NCBI GenBank assembly: GCA_015655975.1
Contig: DVEP01000042.1
Coordinates: 1-50,738, forward strand
DNA: 50,738 nucleotides
Source: Eubacterium sp.
GTDB taxonomy: Bacteria > Bacillota > Clostridia > Oscillospirales > Acutalibacteraceae
Reading direction: 5' to 3'
Part shown: positions 1 through 8,243 of the stretch, in pieces
Layout of the letters: every line of letters begins with the position of its first letter
Position numbering within the stretch: position 1 is the first letter of the stretch
Made by a program: the position numbers and the translations under genes
Notes under the pieces: model-generated
Seen by the model: only the letters and a program-made list of their open reading frames with translations
What the model was told of the DNA's origin: nothing
Database searches by the model: none

Positions 1-28
1 AACAATGCGGTCGGCAAACTTTTCAGTG

Positions 29-96
29 CCCCTTTAGGGGTTATGTCTGTAAAAAGCCCTTCTAGGGCTTAATCAAGCCTCCGGCTTAGCCGGAGG
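29..96 (-). terminator. Cluster of three palindromes, one with a T-run, downstream of the GH89 gene
   Basis: Three perfect palindromes lie side by side: 29-40 (CCCC/GGGG arms), 54-70 (AAGCCC/GGGCTT arms) and 78-96 (CCTCCGGC/GCCGGAGG arms). Read on minus, the middle hairpin is followed by a T-run (complement of 51-55), which makes it a good intrinsic terminator for the GH89 gene. The GC-rich outer hairpins stand out in this AT-rich DNA and may be part of a repeat or a backup terminator. Confidence 0.6.
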
Positions 97-131
97 TCTT
101 GACTAATATTTTATTTTACAGAGATTGTAAA

Positions 132-2255
132 TCAGCCGATATTCCATTTTTCAGCAAGTTTTTTGGAAATATCTACGGTATCTTTGTCAACGGGGTACTC
201 GTACTCTTTATATGTTTTGCCCCATTCAAGTTCAAATTTCCCGAGTTTTCTTCCGAAATCATAGTTCAAATATCGTGCCCTTGATACATAGTCGTTTCCG
301 TTTTTGATGACAAGTCGCTTGTGGTTTTCCATGTGTTCAATAACTTCTTTGTAGAACATACTCCAGCGTACATAGTAGTATTCTTTTATAAGACCGCTCC
401 ATTCACGCCACGAATAGTCGTAAAGCGCGGAAGTAGATGCATTCACATCGCCCCACAAAGTGATGAGTGTGCGCGCATTCATATCAAAGTATTTTCGTTC
501 TTCGTCATCTGTGGCAAGTTTTTGCGCGTCGCAAATCCATCTTGAAAGACACATTTCACTTCTGTAAGATGTGAGGTTGTCTAAATCGAGTAAAAGGTCA
601 AGCTGTTTTTCGGAAATCTCTTTTACTTTGCTGAGTTTTCTCCAGAAGTGCGCTTTTGCAAACGCTTTTTGGTTTGTGTAAAAACGGTTGCTCAAAGCCT
701 GTCGCATTAAATCGCAAAGGTCGTATTGATAGCCGTCAGAGTCCTTGAATTCGTCGCTTACGCTTAAGAAAAGTGCAACTGCTTTTTCAAATTTTTCGGT
801 GTCATAGTAAACTTTTGAATAGCAGCACGGACCCGTCATTTTCGGCATCATCTGCGGTCTTGAGGCAAGTGTTGAGCCTACTGCGTTTTCTTCGTAGCCG
901 TCATCTTTGTAGCATGTTTCCAAAAGTAAATTCCACGCTTTTCTGAGCGTTGTGCTGTACTTTTTATATCGTCTTAAAATATAGTTGTCAAGCCAATTGC
1001 TCCAGTCAATCTTTTTTGAACTTGTCAGCAATTCAAACTGCAAATCATATATGATGGGATTTTGTTCAATTCCCTCCATAAACATACCGCTTCCTACAAC
1101 ATTTGCGCCGTTTTCTTTGAGTTCAAGGTACTTGTTTTTGCAGTGTTTTTTTAGTTTTCCCTGCATAGCGTTTTTTCCGCCGAAGTTGTGCAGCATACCC
1201 GAAACGACAGGGTAACCCCACATATTTTTGTTTGCTGGAGTTTTTTTTGAATTGAGGTCGAGAATTAAAATTCTGTTTTTCGGCACGGCTTTTACAATAT
1301 GTTCACGCATTGTCCACGCCTGCATTACCCATACTGACTCGCTGTCAAAACTTTCATATACAGAGTTGATTACACGCCCGACTTGAATTAAGTATTCTTT
1401 GCTCGATTTAGGAGGTGTGCTTTCGTGGAACGGGTCGCATGCAATGAAGTGATAGTTGCCCATTAAGGACTCTAAAGTCTCAAGATATTTAGTTCCGAAC
1501 TCTTTGAAAAACGGGTCGAGAGGGTCGATTTGAGCTGTTTTAGGATAGTTGCACCATCCTCTTTGCATCAATACATTTTCATTTGGAAATTTTTCTTTTA
1601 CAGCGGTCGGAACATGACCTGAAAAGCCCTGCTGAATAGGTTGAATTCCGAATTCGACCAAACGGTTGAGTATTTTTTTGCCGAGTTCAAGCCTTTCATA
1701 AACATATTTTTCACTTTTGGGAGGTAAATAGCCGATAATGTTTGTCATCAGTTGCCAAGCCCAAAAAGAAGGACCTGAAATACAGTTTAGCGCTTCTTCT
1801 TTTGAAAAATTGAATGACAGGAGAGTTTCATACAGTACGGCTTCGGCGCCTACGACTGCCAAAGTCATATTTATGCCGTTCATAGCCATAAAGTCAATCT
1901 CTTTTTCCCATTTTTCAAAGTCCCACCAGCACATCGAATAGTCGAGAGTACAGTAGTTCAAATAGACCCTGTATTTTTGGTCTATTGTTTTTGAGAATGT
2001 GCCGTCAAACATAGTCAGTTTGTCAATTTCGATATTTTTGTTTCCGCACCAGGACAGTTGCACATTGCAGTAGTTTTTGAGATATTCGTACAGTCCGTGA
2101 AATGCAGAAATATAGTTGTTTGCAGTGATGTTTACCTTGTTTTCGCAGGCGGTTATGCTAAAGAAGTCTTTGTCGCTGTTTGAAAAAGAAATGTTAATAT
2201 CGTCTTTGAATTTGGGTAAATTTCTTTCTAAAAAACCACTTACTGTTTTGTCCAT
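132..2255 (-). CDS. Alpha-N-acetylglucosaminidase, glycoside hydrolase family 89
   Basis: Hydrolyses terminal alpha-linked N-acetylglucosamine, as found capping gastric-type mucin glycans and in heparan-type chains. The family is recognisable over its length: an N-terminal alpha/beta domain, then the catalytic barrel opening with the YRVYLNYCTLDYSMCWWDFEKWEKE region (quoted only in part: CTLDYSMCWWDFEKWEKE). The DPFHESTPP motif carries the likely acid/base Glu (about residue 278) and GMFMEGIEQNP the likely nucleophile Glu (about 394); both match the catalytic glutamates known for human NAGLU and clostridial GH89. There is no signal peptide, so the enzyme should act in the cytoplasm on imported oligosaccharides. 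I chose ATG at 2255 because an AAGGATGG site sits 8 nt upstream; an in-frame ATG at 2279 is possible but lacks a site. About 707 residues, shorter than secreted multi-domain homologues. Confidence 0.93.
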   Translation of the reverse strand: MDKTVSGFLERNLPKFKDDINISFSNSDKDFFSITACENKVNITANNYISAFHGLYEYLKNYCNVQLSWCGNKNIEIDKLTMFDGTFSKTIDQKYRVYLNYCTLDYSMCWWDFEKWEKEIDFMAMNGINMTLAVVGAEAVLYETLLSFNFSKEEALNCISGPSFWAWQLMTNIIGYLPPKSEKYVYERLELGKKILNRLVEFGIQPIQQGFSGHVPTAVKEKFPNENVLMQRGWCNYPKTAQIDPLDPFFKEFGTKYLETLESLMGNYHFIACDPFHESTPPKSSKEYLIQVGRVINSVYESFDSESVWVMQAWTMREHIVKAVPKNRILILDLNSKKTPANKNMWGYPVVSGMLHNFGGKNAMQGKLKKHCKNKYLELKENGANVVGSGMFMEGIEQNPIIYDLQFELLTSSKKIDWSNWLDNYILRRYKKYSTTLRKAWNLLLETCYKDDGYEENAVGSTLASRPQMMPKMTGPCCYSKVYYDTEKFEKAVALFLSVSDEFKDSDGYQYDLCDLMRQALSNRFYTNQKAFAKAHFWRKLSKVKEISEKQLDLLLDLDNLTSYRSEMCLSRWICDAQKLATDDEERKYFDMNARTLITLWGDVNASTSALYDYSWREWSGLIKEYYYVRWSMFYKEVIEHMENHKRLVIKNGNDYVSRARYLNYDFGRKLGKFELEWGKTYKEYEYPVDKDTVDISKKLAEKWNIG

Positions 2256-2280
2256 TGTTCGTACCATCCTTTTCGGCATA

Positions 2281-2309
2281 CAAAAACCGCAAGGAAAATC
2301 CTTACGGTT
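2281..2309 (-). terminator. Terminator-like hairpin between the ligase gene and GH89
   Basis: On the minus strand AACCGTAAGG and CCTTGCGGTT form a 10-bp stem with one U-G wobble and a 5-nt loop, followed by TTTTT. On the plus strand the wobble would be a C-A mismatch, so it is built for minus-strand transcripts. It terminates the ligase message. Because a good promoter (2330-2358) lies upstream of it, it also sits in the GH89 leader and could attenuate GH89. Confidence 0.65.
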
Positions 2310-2329
2310 CGCATATTTTATTTAATTTT

Positions 2330-2358
2330 ATAATATCAAGAATATTTTCTAAAGTCAA
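2330..2358 (-). promoter_or_regulatory. Predicted sigma-A promoter for GH89
   Basis: TTGACT (2353-2358) and TATTAT (2330-2335) on minus with a 17-nt spacer. The GH89 start codon is about 70 nt downstream, beyond the hairpin at 2285-2309. Confidence 0.6.
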
Positions 2359-2364
2359 ATACTT

Positions 2365-4011
2365 TTAAGAAAGTTTTTTGAAGTCAACTTTGCCGATTTT
2401 TGTTCTCGGAAGTTCGTCAATGAACACGATTTCTCTCGGAACACTCCATTTTGAAAGATTTTGAAGACCGAATTCTTTAATTTTTGAAACAAGTGTTTCT
2501 TCGTCATCGCTTTTGAACTTTTTGTTCTTAACAACGAAAAGTTTAAGCGCTGTTTTGCCGTTGTATTCTTTGCCTATAACACAGCAGTCGTAAATTTCAG
2601 GCATTACACGGAAACTTTCTTCAATGAAACTCGGGTAAACAAGGTATCCGCTGATTTTATAAACTCTTTTAAGACGCTGACGGTAGTAAATGTCGCCCTT
2701 TTCGTCGATGAAACACATGTCGCCTGTGTGGAGCCAAACTTTGCCGTCGTCGTGTTTAACGAGCACTTTGTTTGTTTCTTCTTCGTCGTGGTAGTAGCCT
2801 TGCATAAGTGTAGGACCGTAAACGCAGAGTTCACCGTCTTCACCTTTGACTTCTTCTGTTGTGCCCGGTTTTACAGTCATTGTTTCAATTCTGTAGCACG
2901 GAATACCGATACAACCTTGAGGAGCTTCTCTGTGAGGGTCTGTAAATGTGCAAACTGTTACGCACTCCGTAAGACCGTAACCCGAAACAAAGTGAACACT
3001 TGCGCCGTTTTCTTTAAGCAATCTGTCCATTTTTTCTGTAAGAGAGTACGGTACAACATCTCCGCCTGAGCCGATAAGTTTCATAGTGCTCATATCTACG
3101 CCTTTAAGGTAGCCTGCTTTGTAAACTTTTTCAAAGAAGTCAGGTACACCGAAAACAAAGTTGATATGATATTTTTTGATTGCGCTTGAGCACATTCTTG
3201 CGTCGAACTGAGGGAACAGGCACTGAGCAATTCCTGCAAGCATTGAAACATGCATACAAAGAGCAAAACCGAAACCGTGGAAAACAGGGAGTGCGGTAAG
3301 CATACAGTCTGTGTCAACATCGAATTTATCGTCAATAACATCGAATAATTGGTATGAAAGAGAGTTGATGGCATCGTTGTGAAGCATTACGCCTTTCGGG
3401 TTGCCTGTTGTACCGCCTGTCATCATAATTGCTGCAGTATCAGTCGGCTCGCCTTGTGTTTCCGGTACGCCGTTTTCTTTTATGTATTGTTTGCCGAGTT
3501 TAAGAAAATCTGTCCAGTCATATTTTGTTGTAACATTTGCAGGTGCTGTTTTGCCTTTGATTTTCTTTTTGTATCCCAATTTGTAGATTGTTCCCATTAT
3601 TGTTTTCGGGAAATAGTATGCGGTAGGGCACTTTACAAGTGTAATGTCCATTCCGTCAAATGCTTTTTCTGAAACATCGAAACAAAAAGCAAATTTTGCG
3701 CCGACAAGTTTAACGGCATATTCAGCCTCGCTCTTAACTGAAAGCGGGTGAAGCATTGAAGCAACTGCGCCGATTTTATTTACTGCGTAAATTGCGGCAA
3801 TGCACTGAGGCATATTCGGTGCACAGATTGTAACTCTGTCGCCTTTTTTTACACCGCAAGCCACCATAGCAGCTGCACAAGTGTCAATCATTTCGGAAAC
3901 TTCGTTCCATGTAAGCGTTGCGCCGTAGTAGTAGAAACAGGGTGCGTCCTTTCTTTTATCTGCAGATTCTTTGAATCCTTCATACATAGTTCTTGCTGTG
4001 TTATAAGCCAT
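2365..4011 (-). CDS. AMP-forming acyl-CoA synthetase / fatty-acid-CoA ligase-like enzyme
   Basis: A class I adenylate-forming enzyme, expected to activate a carboxylic acid with ATP and pass it to CoA. The P-loop motif TGGTTGNPKG, the GYGLTE motif, the HTGD motif with the following hinge region, and a C-terminal PRTKIGKVD with the catalytic Lys are all visible. About 548 residues is normal for the family. The open frame extends upstream to 4119, but ATG at 4011 (MAYNTARTMYEG) has AAGGAG at ideal spacing, and the extension is not conserved-looking. No neighbouring fatty-acid genes identify the substrate; a medium or long fatty acid is only a guess. A separate transcript is likely: own promoter upstream and a hairpin downstream. 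Confidence 0.85.
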   Translation of the reverse strand: MAYNTARTMYEGFKESADKRKDAPCFYYYGATLTWNEVSEMIDTCAAAMVACGVKKGDRVTICAPNMPQCIAAIYAVNKIGAVASMLHPLSVKSEAEYAVKLVGAKFAFCFDVSEKAFDGMDITLVKCPTAYYFPKTIMGTIYKLGYKKKIKGKTAPANVTTKYDWTDFLKLGKQYIKENGVPETQGEPTDTAAIMMTGGTTGNPKGVMLHNDAINSLSYQLFDVIDDKFDVDTDCMLTALPVFHGFGFALCMHVSMLAGIAQCLFPQFDARMCSSAIKKYHINFVFGVPDFFEKVYKAGYLKGVDMSTMKLIGSGGDVVPYSLTEKMDRLLKENGASVHFVSGYGLTECVTVCTFTDPHREAPQGCIGIPCYRIETMTVKPGTTEEVKGEDGELCVYGPTLMQGYYHDEEETNKVLVKHDDGKVWLHTGDMCFIDEKGDIYYRQRLKRVYKISGYLVYPSFIEESFRVMPEIYDCCVIGKEYNGKTALKLFVVKNKKFKSDDEETLVSKIKEFGLQNLSKWSVPREIVFIDELPRTKIGKVDFKKLS

Positions 4012-4134
4012 ATAAATTCTCCTTTTGGTTATTGCATTGCTGTTCGGAAATGATGAAATCTGAAAATATATCGCAAAAGTAAACTTTAGGAATATTCTGT
4101 TCAACTTTCCTCGTTGCAATGCGCTATGCTTACA

Positions 4135-4143
4135 ATTATATCA
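4135..4143 (-). promoter_or_regulatory. Extended -10 promoter element for the acyl-CoA synthetase gene
   Basis: On minus, TGATATAAT forms an extended -10 element; the hexamer at the -35 distance (TGGAAA) is weak, which suits an extended -10 promoter. It predicts a leader of about 115 nt in which GCATTGC and GCAATGC could pair over a long distance. Confidence 0.45.
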
Positions 4144-4227
4144 ATTAAGAATGGCATTTTCCACAAAACCGAGATAAACATTTTATAAACTTTCTGTATA
4201 AAACGATATTATGTCGCTTAATGTTCT

Positions 4228-5157
4228 TTAGTTTTCGACTTTTTTATTGACAACGAAGATACCGACGCAGACAAGAACAAGCGCGAGCAAGTTTTTAAGA
4301 TTGAAAGCCTGTGCAGTTTCGCCGAGTGCAAGCGCAGAAAGGAGCACGCCGAAAACAGGGTTCATAAAACCTATAACCGTAACTTTTGAAACATCGTTGT
4401 GCTTGAGCAAAATTCCCCAAACAGTATATGCAACGGCAGAAACAAGCGCCAGATATACAAGCATTGCTGCGCCGTTTCCCGAAATTTTTTCTATTCTTCC
4501 GCCGAGTGCGAAACCAAATATGCACATTATAATTCCGCCTATGAAGAATTGCCAGCCGGCAAGTATAACGGGGCTGTCTTTTTTAGAATATTCTTTGATA
4601 AGAACTGATGAAAGAGCGTACGAAAGTGCGGAAAGGACTATCATTCCGTCTCCGAGAAAATTGAAAGAAAATGCATTTTCTCCGGAAGAAATATTGACGA
4701 TGACAACGCCGATAAAGCCTATTAAGCAACCGACAATACTTTTTGCAGTGAGTTTTTCCTGCTTGAAAAACATTGCCGATATGATTATTGCGAAAAATAC
4801 ATTTACGGCTTCAATCACAGAGGCGTTCACACCGCTTGTGTGAGCAAGTCCGACATAGAAAAATATGTACTGCGCTACTGTTTGGATAAGGCTCAATATA
4901 AAGCACCTTGAAATTGTCCTTTTTTCTGTAGGCACAAGAAACTTTTTTGCAGAAACAGATGAAAACAATATTACAAGTGCGCCTGCAACTGTAAAACGCA
5001 CTCCTGCAAAAAGAATTTGCGAAAAAGTGTCGTTTGCCCCTATTTCAAAAAGTTCATATCCGATTTTAATACACGGAAATGCACTGCCCCATAAAAGACA
5101 GCAAAGCAAAGCCAAAACTGTTACAACAAAATTGTTTGTTAAGTTTAATTTCTTCAT
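4228..5157 (-). CDS. DMT-superfamily EamA permease
   Basis: An integral membrane exporter-type protein of 309 residues with about ten hydrophobic segments arranged as two EamA repeats. The first repeat begins with the typical LLWGSAFPCIKIG segment, and the second repeat starts near residue 170. Family members export amino acids, purines or other small metabolites, so the substrate cannot be deduced. It follows pnp on the same strand but is cut off from it by a strong terminator at 5173-5219. A weak AGGT element lies upstream of the ATG. C-terminal Lys-rich tail (NKKVEN). Confidence 0.85.
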   Translation of the reverse strand: MKKLNLTNNFVVTVLALLCCLLWGSAFPCIKIGYELFEIGANDTFSQILFAGVRFTVAGALVILFSSVSAKKFLVPTEKRTISRCFILSLIQTVAQYIFFYVGLAHTSGVNASVIEAVNVFFAIIISAMFFKQEKLTAKSIVGCLIGFIGVVIVNISSGENAFSFNFLGDGMIVLSALSYALSSVLIKEYSKKDSPVILAGWQFFIGGIIMCIFGFALGGRIEKISGNGAAMLVYLALVSAVAYTVWGILLKHNDVSKVTVIGFMNPVFGVLLSALALGETAQAFNLKNLLALVLVCVGIFVVNKKVEN

Positions 5158-5172
5158 ATTAATACCTGCCGT

Positions 5173-5219
5173 TTAAAAAAGACCACTGAAAAGTTGCGTT
5201 TTCAACTAAACAGTGGTCT
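5173..5219 (-). terminator. Intrinsic terminator after pnp
   Basis: AGACCACTG and CAGTGGTCT (5180-5188 and 5211-5219) form a stem, with further partial pairing of AGTTG and CAACT inside. On minus the stem is followed by TTTTTTA. It ends the pnp transcript just before the EamA gene. Confidence 0.85.
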
Positions 5220-5267
5220 GTTGTGTTTAAGAGTTAAATATAACTCCGCTTACATTTTAATTAAAGA

Positions 5268-7460
5268 TTATTTGTCAAATCTTCTTCTGCCGTGATTGTT
5301 GTGTCTCGGTCTTTTTGCTTCTTCTTCAATATCGTTTTCGGGCGTCATTCCCTCAAGTTCAATGAGAGCGTCTCTTCTTGAAAGGTTAATTCTGCCTTGC
5401 TCGTCAATTTCAATAACTTTAACGATGATTGAGTCGCCAACGCTTACAACATCTTCTACTTTTTCGGTTCTCTTAACATCAAGACGGGAAATGTGTACAA
5501 GACCTTCTTTGCCCGGAGCGATTTCGACAAATGCACCGAAGTTCATAATTCTTGTTACAACGCCGTTGTAGAAAGAGCCTACTTCAGGGTCGTTTGCGAT
5601 GGTTTCGATGAGAGAAATTGCACGCTTTGCATTTTCAATATCTATACAGCTTACAAATACACGGCCGTCTTCTTCAATATTAACTTTACAATCGCAGTTA
5701 GCCTGAATTTCCTGAATAACTTTACCGCCTTTGCCGATGACATCGCCGATTTTTTCAGGGTTGATTTTTGTTGAAAGCATTTTCGGAGCGTAAGGAGAAA
5801 GTTCTTTTCTCGGCTCAGAAATAACAGGAAGCATAATCTCGTCAAGAATATAGTTTCTTGCTTTGTGAGTTTTTGCAAATGCTTCTTTGATGATTTCGGG
5901 TGTAAGACCGTGAACTTTGAGGTCCATTTGAATTGCAGTGATACCTTTTTTTGTACCTGCAACTTTGAAGTCCATATCGCCGTAGAAGTCTTCAAGACCT
6001 TGAATGTCAACCATTGTCATAAAGTCGCCGTAAACACCTTCGTCGCCTGTGATAAGTCCGCAGGAGATACCTGCAACAGGTGCTTTAATCGGTACGCCGG
6101 CAGCCATAAGTGAAAGTGTTGAGCCACAGATTGAACCTTGAGAAGTTGAGCCGTTTGAAGAAAGAACTTCAGACACAACTCTGATAGCGTAAGGGAACTC
6201 ATCTACGCTCGGAATAACGGGAAGAAGTGCTTTTTCAGCAAGCGCTCCGTGTCCGATTTCACGGCGTCCCGGTCCTCTTGAAGGCTTTGTTTCGCCTACC
6301 GAGTAACTTGGGAAGTTGTAGTGATGGATATATCTTTTTTCTGTTTGTTCGTCAAGACCGTCGAGTTGCTGAGCGTCGCTGATAGGTCCGAGTGTTGTTA
6401 CAGAAAGAACTTGTGTTTGTCCTCTTGTGAAAAGACCTGAACCGTGCGCTCTTGCAATGAGGTCAACTTCTGCGTTCAAAGGACGAATTTCGTCTATATC
6501 TCTGCCGTCAACACGCTTGTGCTCGTCTTTGAGCCAGCTTCTTACAACATGCTTTTGAACAAGGTACATAATTTCGTCGAGTTTTTCTTCATTGCCTTCA
6601 AAACGCTCGTCAAATTTTTCGTGAACGGCAGCATAGATAGGAAGAAGAGCCTCGTCGCGAACAAGTTTATCGTCTGTGTCGAGTGCCTTTTTAACATCTT
6701 CAATGCAGAAGTCTTCAATTTCTGCCATAATTTCAGGGTCGGGGTTGCTTGACTCAAATTCAAATTTCGGCTTGCCGATTTCATCTACAATGCCTTGAAT
6801 GAATTTAACAATTTTTTTGTTTTCCTCGTGGCCTGCCATGATAGCGTCAAACATTGTGTCGTCGTCGATTTCGTTTGCGCCTGCTTCAATCATTGCAACA
6901 AGGTCTGCTGTTGACGCAACTGTGAGGTTGAGTTCTGACTTCTCTCTTTGTTCAAGTGTCGGGTTGATAACGATTTCGCCGTCAACAAGACCTACATTTA
7001 CACCGCTGATAGGACCGTCCCACGGAATGTCTGAAATAGCAATAGCGGCAGAAACACCAATCATTGCTGTGATTTCGGGGCTGCAATCGGGGTCAACGCT
7101 CATTACGGTAGCAACAACTGAACAGTCGTTTCTCATATCTTTCGGGAAGAGCGGACGGATAGGTCTGTCTATGCAACGAGATGTGAGTATTGCTTTTTCG
7201 GACGGTCTGCTTTCTCTTCTCTGGAAAGAACCGGGAATTCTGCCTACCGAGTACATTTTTTCTTCGTAGTCAACTGAAAGCGGGAAGAAGTCAACACCCT
7301 CTCTCGGTTTTGCAGAAGCGGTAACATTGCAAAGTACATTTGTGTCGCCGTAGCGAGCCATAATGGAAGCGTTTGCAAGACCTGCCATTTTGCCTGTTTC
7401 AAGTGTGAGTTTTCTGCCTGCGAGTTCAGTTTCCCATTTTTTGAAATTCTTAAAAAACAT
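5268..7460 (-). CDS. pnp: Polynucleotide phosphorylase
   Basis: A phosphate-dependent 3'-to-5' exoribonuclease that degrades mRNA and, in reverse, adds heterogeneous tails. At 730 residues it has the full family layout: two RNase PH-like domains (about 10-140 and 310-460), an all-alpha linker between them, a KH domain (MLSTKINPEKIGDVIGKGG, about 555-610), an S1 domain (EVGSFYNGVVTRIMNFGAFVEI, about 620-690) and a basic His/Arg-rich tail. The start ATG at 7460 has a GAGGT site. It lies downstream of rpsO on the same strand, the order also seen in E. coli. The rpsO-pnp gap holds a terminator and then a long hairpin (7498-7573) that may control pnp. Confidence 0.98.
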   Translation of the reverse strand: MFFKNFKKWETELAGRKLTLETGKMAGLANASIMARYGDTNVLCNVTASAKPREGVDFFPLSVDYEEKMYSVGRIPGSFQRRESRPSEKAILTSRCIDRPIRPLFPKDMRNDCSVVATVMSVDPDCSPEITAMIGVSAAIAISDIPWDGPISGVNVGLVDGEIVINPTLEQREKSELNLTVASTADLVAMIEAGANEIDDDTMFDAIMAGHEENKKIVKFIQGIVDEIGKPKFEFESSNPDPEIMAEIEDFCIEDVKKALDTDDKLVRDEALLPIYAAVHEKFDERFEGNEEKLDEIMYLVQKHVVRSWLKDEHKRVDGRDIDEIRPLNAEVDLIARAHGSGLFTRGQTQVLSVTTLGPISDAQQLDGLDEQTEKRYIHHYNFPSYSVGETKPSRGPGRREIGHGALAEKALLPVIPSVDEFPYAIRVVSEVLSSNGSTSQGSICGSTLSLMAAGVPIKAPVAGISCGLITGDEGVYGDFMTMVDIQGLEDFYGDMDFKVAGTKKGITAIQMDLKVHGLTPEIIKEAFAKTHKARNYILDEIMLPVISEPRKELSPYAPKMLSTKINPEKIGDVIGKGGKVIQEIQANCDCKVNIEEDGRVFVSCIDIENAKRAISLIETIANDPEVGSFYNGVVTRIMNFGAFVEIAPGKEGLVHISRLDVKRTEKVEDVVSVGDSIIVKVIEIDEQGRINLSRRDALIELEGMTPENDIEEEAKRPRHNNHGRRRFDK

Positions 7461-7497
7461 TTTTTTACCTCATTTCCTTAAATTTTAATTTATTTAT

Positions 7498-7573
7498 AAA
7501 GGAGAGGTTTAGCCGTAAATTCAACGCTCAAACAAGGTCGAACGCTCAATTTACTGCTAACATATTCTCCTTT
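7498..7573 (-). ncRNA. Long imperfect stem-loop in the pnp leader, possible RNase III / autoregulatory element
   Basis: Between the rpsO terminator and pnp, AAAGGAGA, TTAGC and GTAAATT on the left pair with AATTTAC, GCTAA and TCTCCTTT on the right, with small interruptions, to give a stem of about 20 bp around a 26-nt loop. The loop carries two direct copies of AACGCTC. E. coli pnp has an RNase III-cleaved duplex at the same place, through which PNPase represses itself; a similar role here is an inference from position and shape. Confidence 0.5.
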
Positions 7574-7580
7574 AAAAATC

Positions 7581-7614
7581 AAAAACAAGGCAGACGGGAA
7601 TTGCCGTCTGCCTT
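7581..7614 (-). terminator. Terminator after rpsO
   Basis: AAGGCAGACGG (7587-7597) and CCGTCTGCCTT (7604-7614) form a perfect 11-bp stem with a 6-nt loop, followed on minus by GTTTTTG. It sits 8 nt past the rpsO stop, so pnp is reached only by read-through or from its own start site. Confidence 0.85.
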
Positions 7615-7622
7615 AAAACTGC

Positions 7623-7886
7623 TTACTTTCTTAAACCAAGACGGGATACGATGCTTCTGTATCTTTCAATGTCGGTTTTTTGAAGATAAGAAAGAAGGTT
7701 TCTTCTGTGACCTACCATTTTAAGAAGACCTCTTCTTGAGTGGTGGTCTTTTTTGTGAACTTTAAGGTGTTCTGTGAGTTCGTTGATTCTTCTTGTGAGA
7801 ACTGCGATTTGAACTTCTGCAGAACCTGTGTCGCCTTCGTGAGTTGCGTACTCTTTGATGATTTCTTGTTTTTCAGCTTGTGTCAT
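7623..7886 (-). CDS. rpsO: 30S ribosomal protein S15
   Basis: Binds the central domain of 16S rRNA early in assembly of the 30S subunit. It is 87 residues, the usual bacterial length, with the four-helix pattern and the conserved GDTGSAEVQIAVLTRRI, HKKDHHSRRGLL and RRNLLSYL segments. A GAGGTG site precedes the ATG. It has its own promoter (7993-8021) and a roughly 100-nt leader that can fold into overlapping helices, consistent with the autoregulation known for S15 in several bacteria. Confidence 0.98.
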   Translation of the reverse strand: MTQAEKQEIIKEYATHEGDTGSAEVQIAVLTRRINELTEHLKVHKKDHHSRRGLLKMVGHRRNLLSYLQKTDIERYRSIVSRLGLRK

Positions 7887-7986
7887 AGTTTTTCACCTCG
7901 TTAAATATTTGCTTTAGCGAAAAACACAGTATCGGGCAGGTGAGTCCGAAAACGGTTGCCCCCGAAACCGAGTAGTCCGTAACAGC
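7887..7986 (-). ncRNA. Candidate S15 autoregulatory leader with possible pseudoknot
   Basis: On the plus strand coordinates, CGGTT (7953-7957) pairs with AACCG (7966-7970) around a C-rich loop, and CGGGCA (7933-7938) is complementary to TGCCC (7957-7961) inside that hairpin. The two helices overlap, so the RNA can switch between them or form a pseudoknot. S15 leaders of diverse unrelated folds are known to bind S15; this one is proposed by position and pairing only. Confidence 0.4.
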
Positions 7987-7992
7987 GAAATA

Positions 7993-8021
7993 AGTTTAAC
8001 ACAAAACACATTGTAAGTCAA
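7993..8021 (-). promoter_or_regulatory. Promoter of rpsO
   Basis: TTGACT (8016-8021) and TAAACT (7993-7998) on minus with a 17-nt spacer, giving a start near 7986 and a leader of about 100 nt. Confidence 0.6.
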
Positions 8022-8129
8022 TACAAATTATTTTTTATTGAATGCTGTTTTTTATACTTACTATTTATTGCTAAAAATTTTTAAAATTTTTATGCTCTAT
8101 TTATAATTTGCTTAAAATTTAAAAAGTGC

Positions 8130-8158
8130 TTGACTTGTATTGACTGTTGTGGTAATAT
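8130..8158 (+). promoter_or_regulatory. Promoter of rplU-prp-rpmA
   Basis: TTGACT (8130-8135), 17-nt spacer, TAATAT (8153-8158). It sits back to back with the rpsO promoter about 110 bp away. Confidence 0.75.
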
Positions 8159-8176
8159 GTTTACACCGCATATTAT

Positions 8177-8228
8177 GGGCTTTTCAAGTGAGCGTGTCTC
8201 CGCCCCTAAATAGCGAGTCTTGAAAAAG
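8177..8228 (+). ncRNA. Structured leader of rplU (L21 leader candidate)
   Basis: TTTTCAAG (8181-8188) pairs with CTTGAAAA (8219-8226) to enclose a 30-nt loop, and GGGC (8177-8180) can alternatively pair with GCCC (8202-8205). The 3' arm runs into the ribosome binding site region. Leaders of L21 operons in Firmicutes are known regulatory RNAs; whether this belongs to that family needs a covariance-model match. Confidence 0.45.
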
Positions 8229-8243
8229 GAAGGTATATGCTTA

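Noticed and set aside
4012..4119. 36-residue N-terminal extension of the acyl-CoA synthetase
   Set aside because: AAGGAG sits just before the ATG at 4011 and the extension lies downstream of the predicted promoter only as leader.
4247..4843. 198-codon frame opposite the EamA permease
   Set aside because: No ribosome binding site, and the permease frame is clearly coding.
6799..7269. 156-codon frame opposite pnp
   Set aside because: Shadow of pnp, whose domain pattern is complete.
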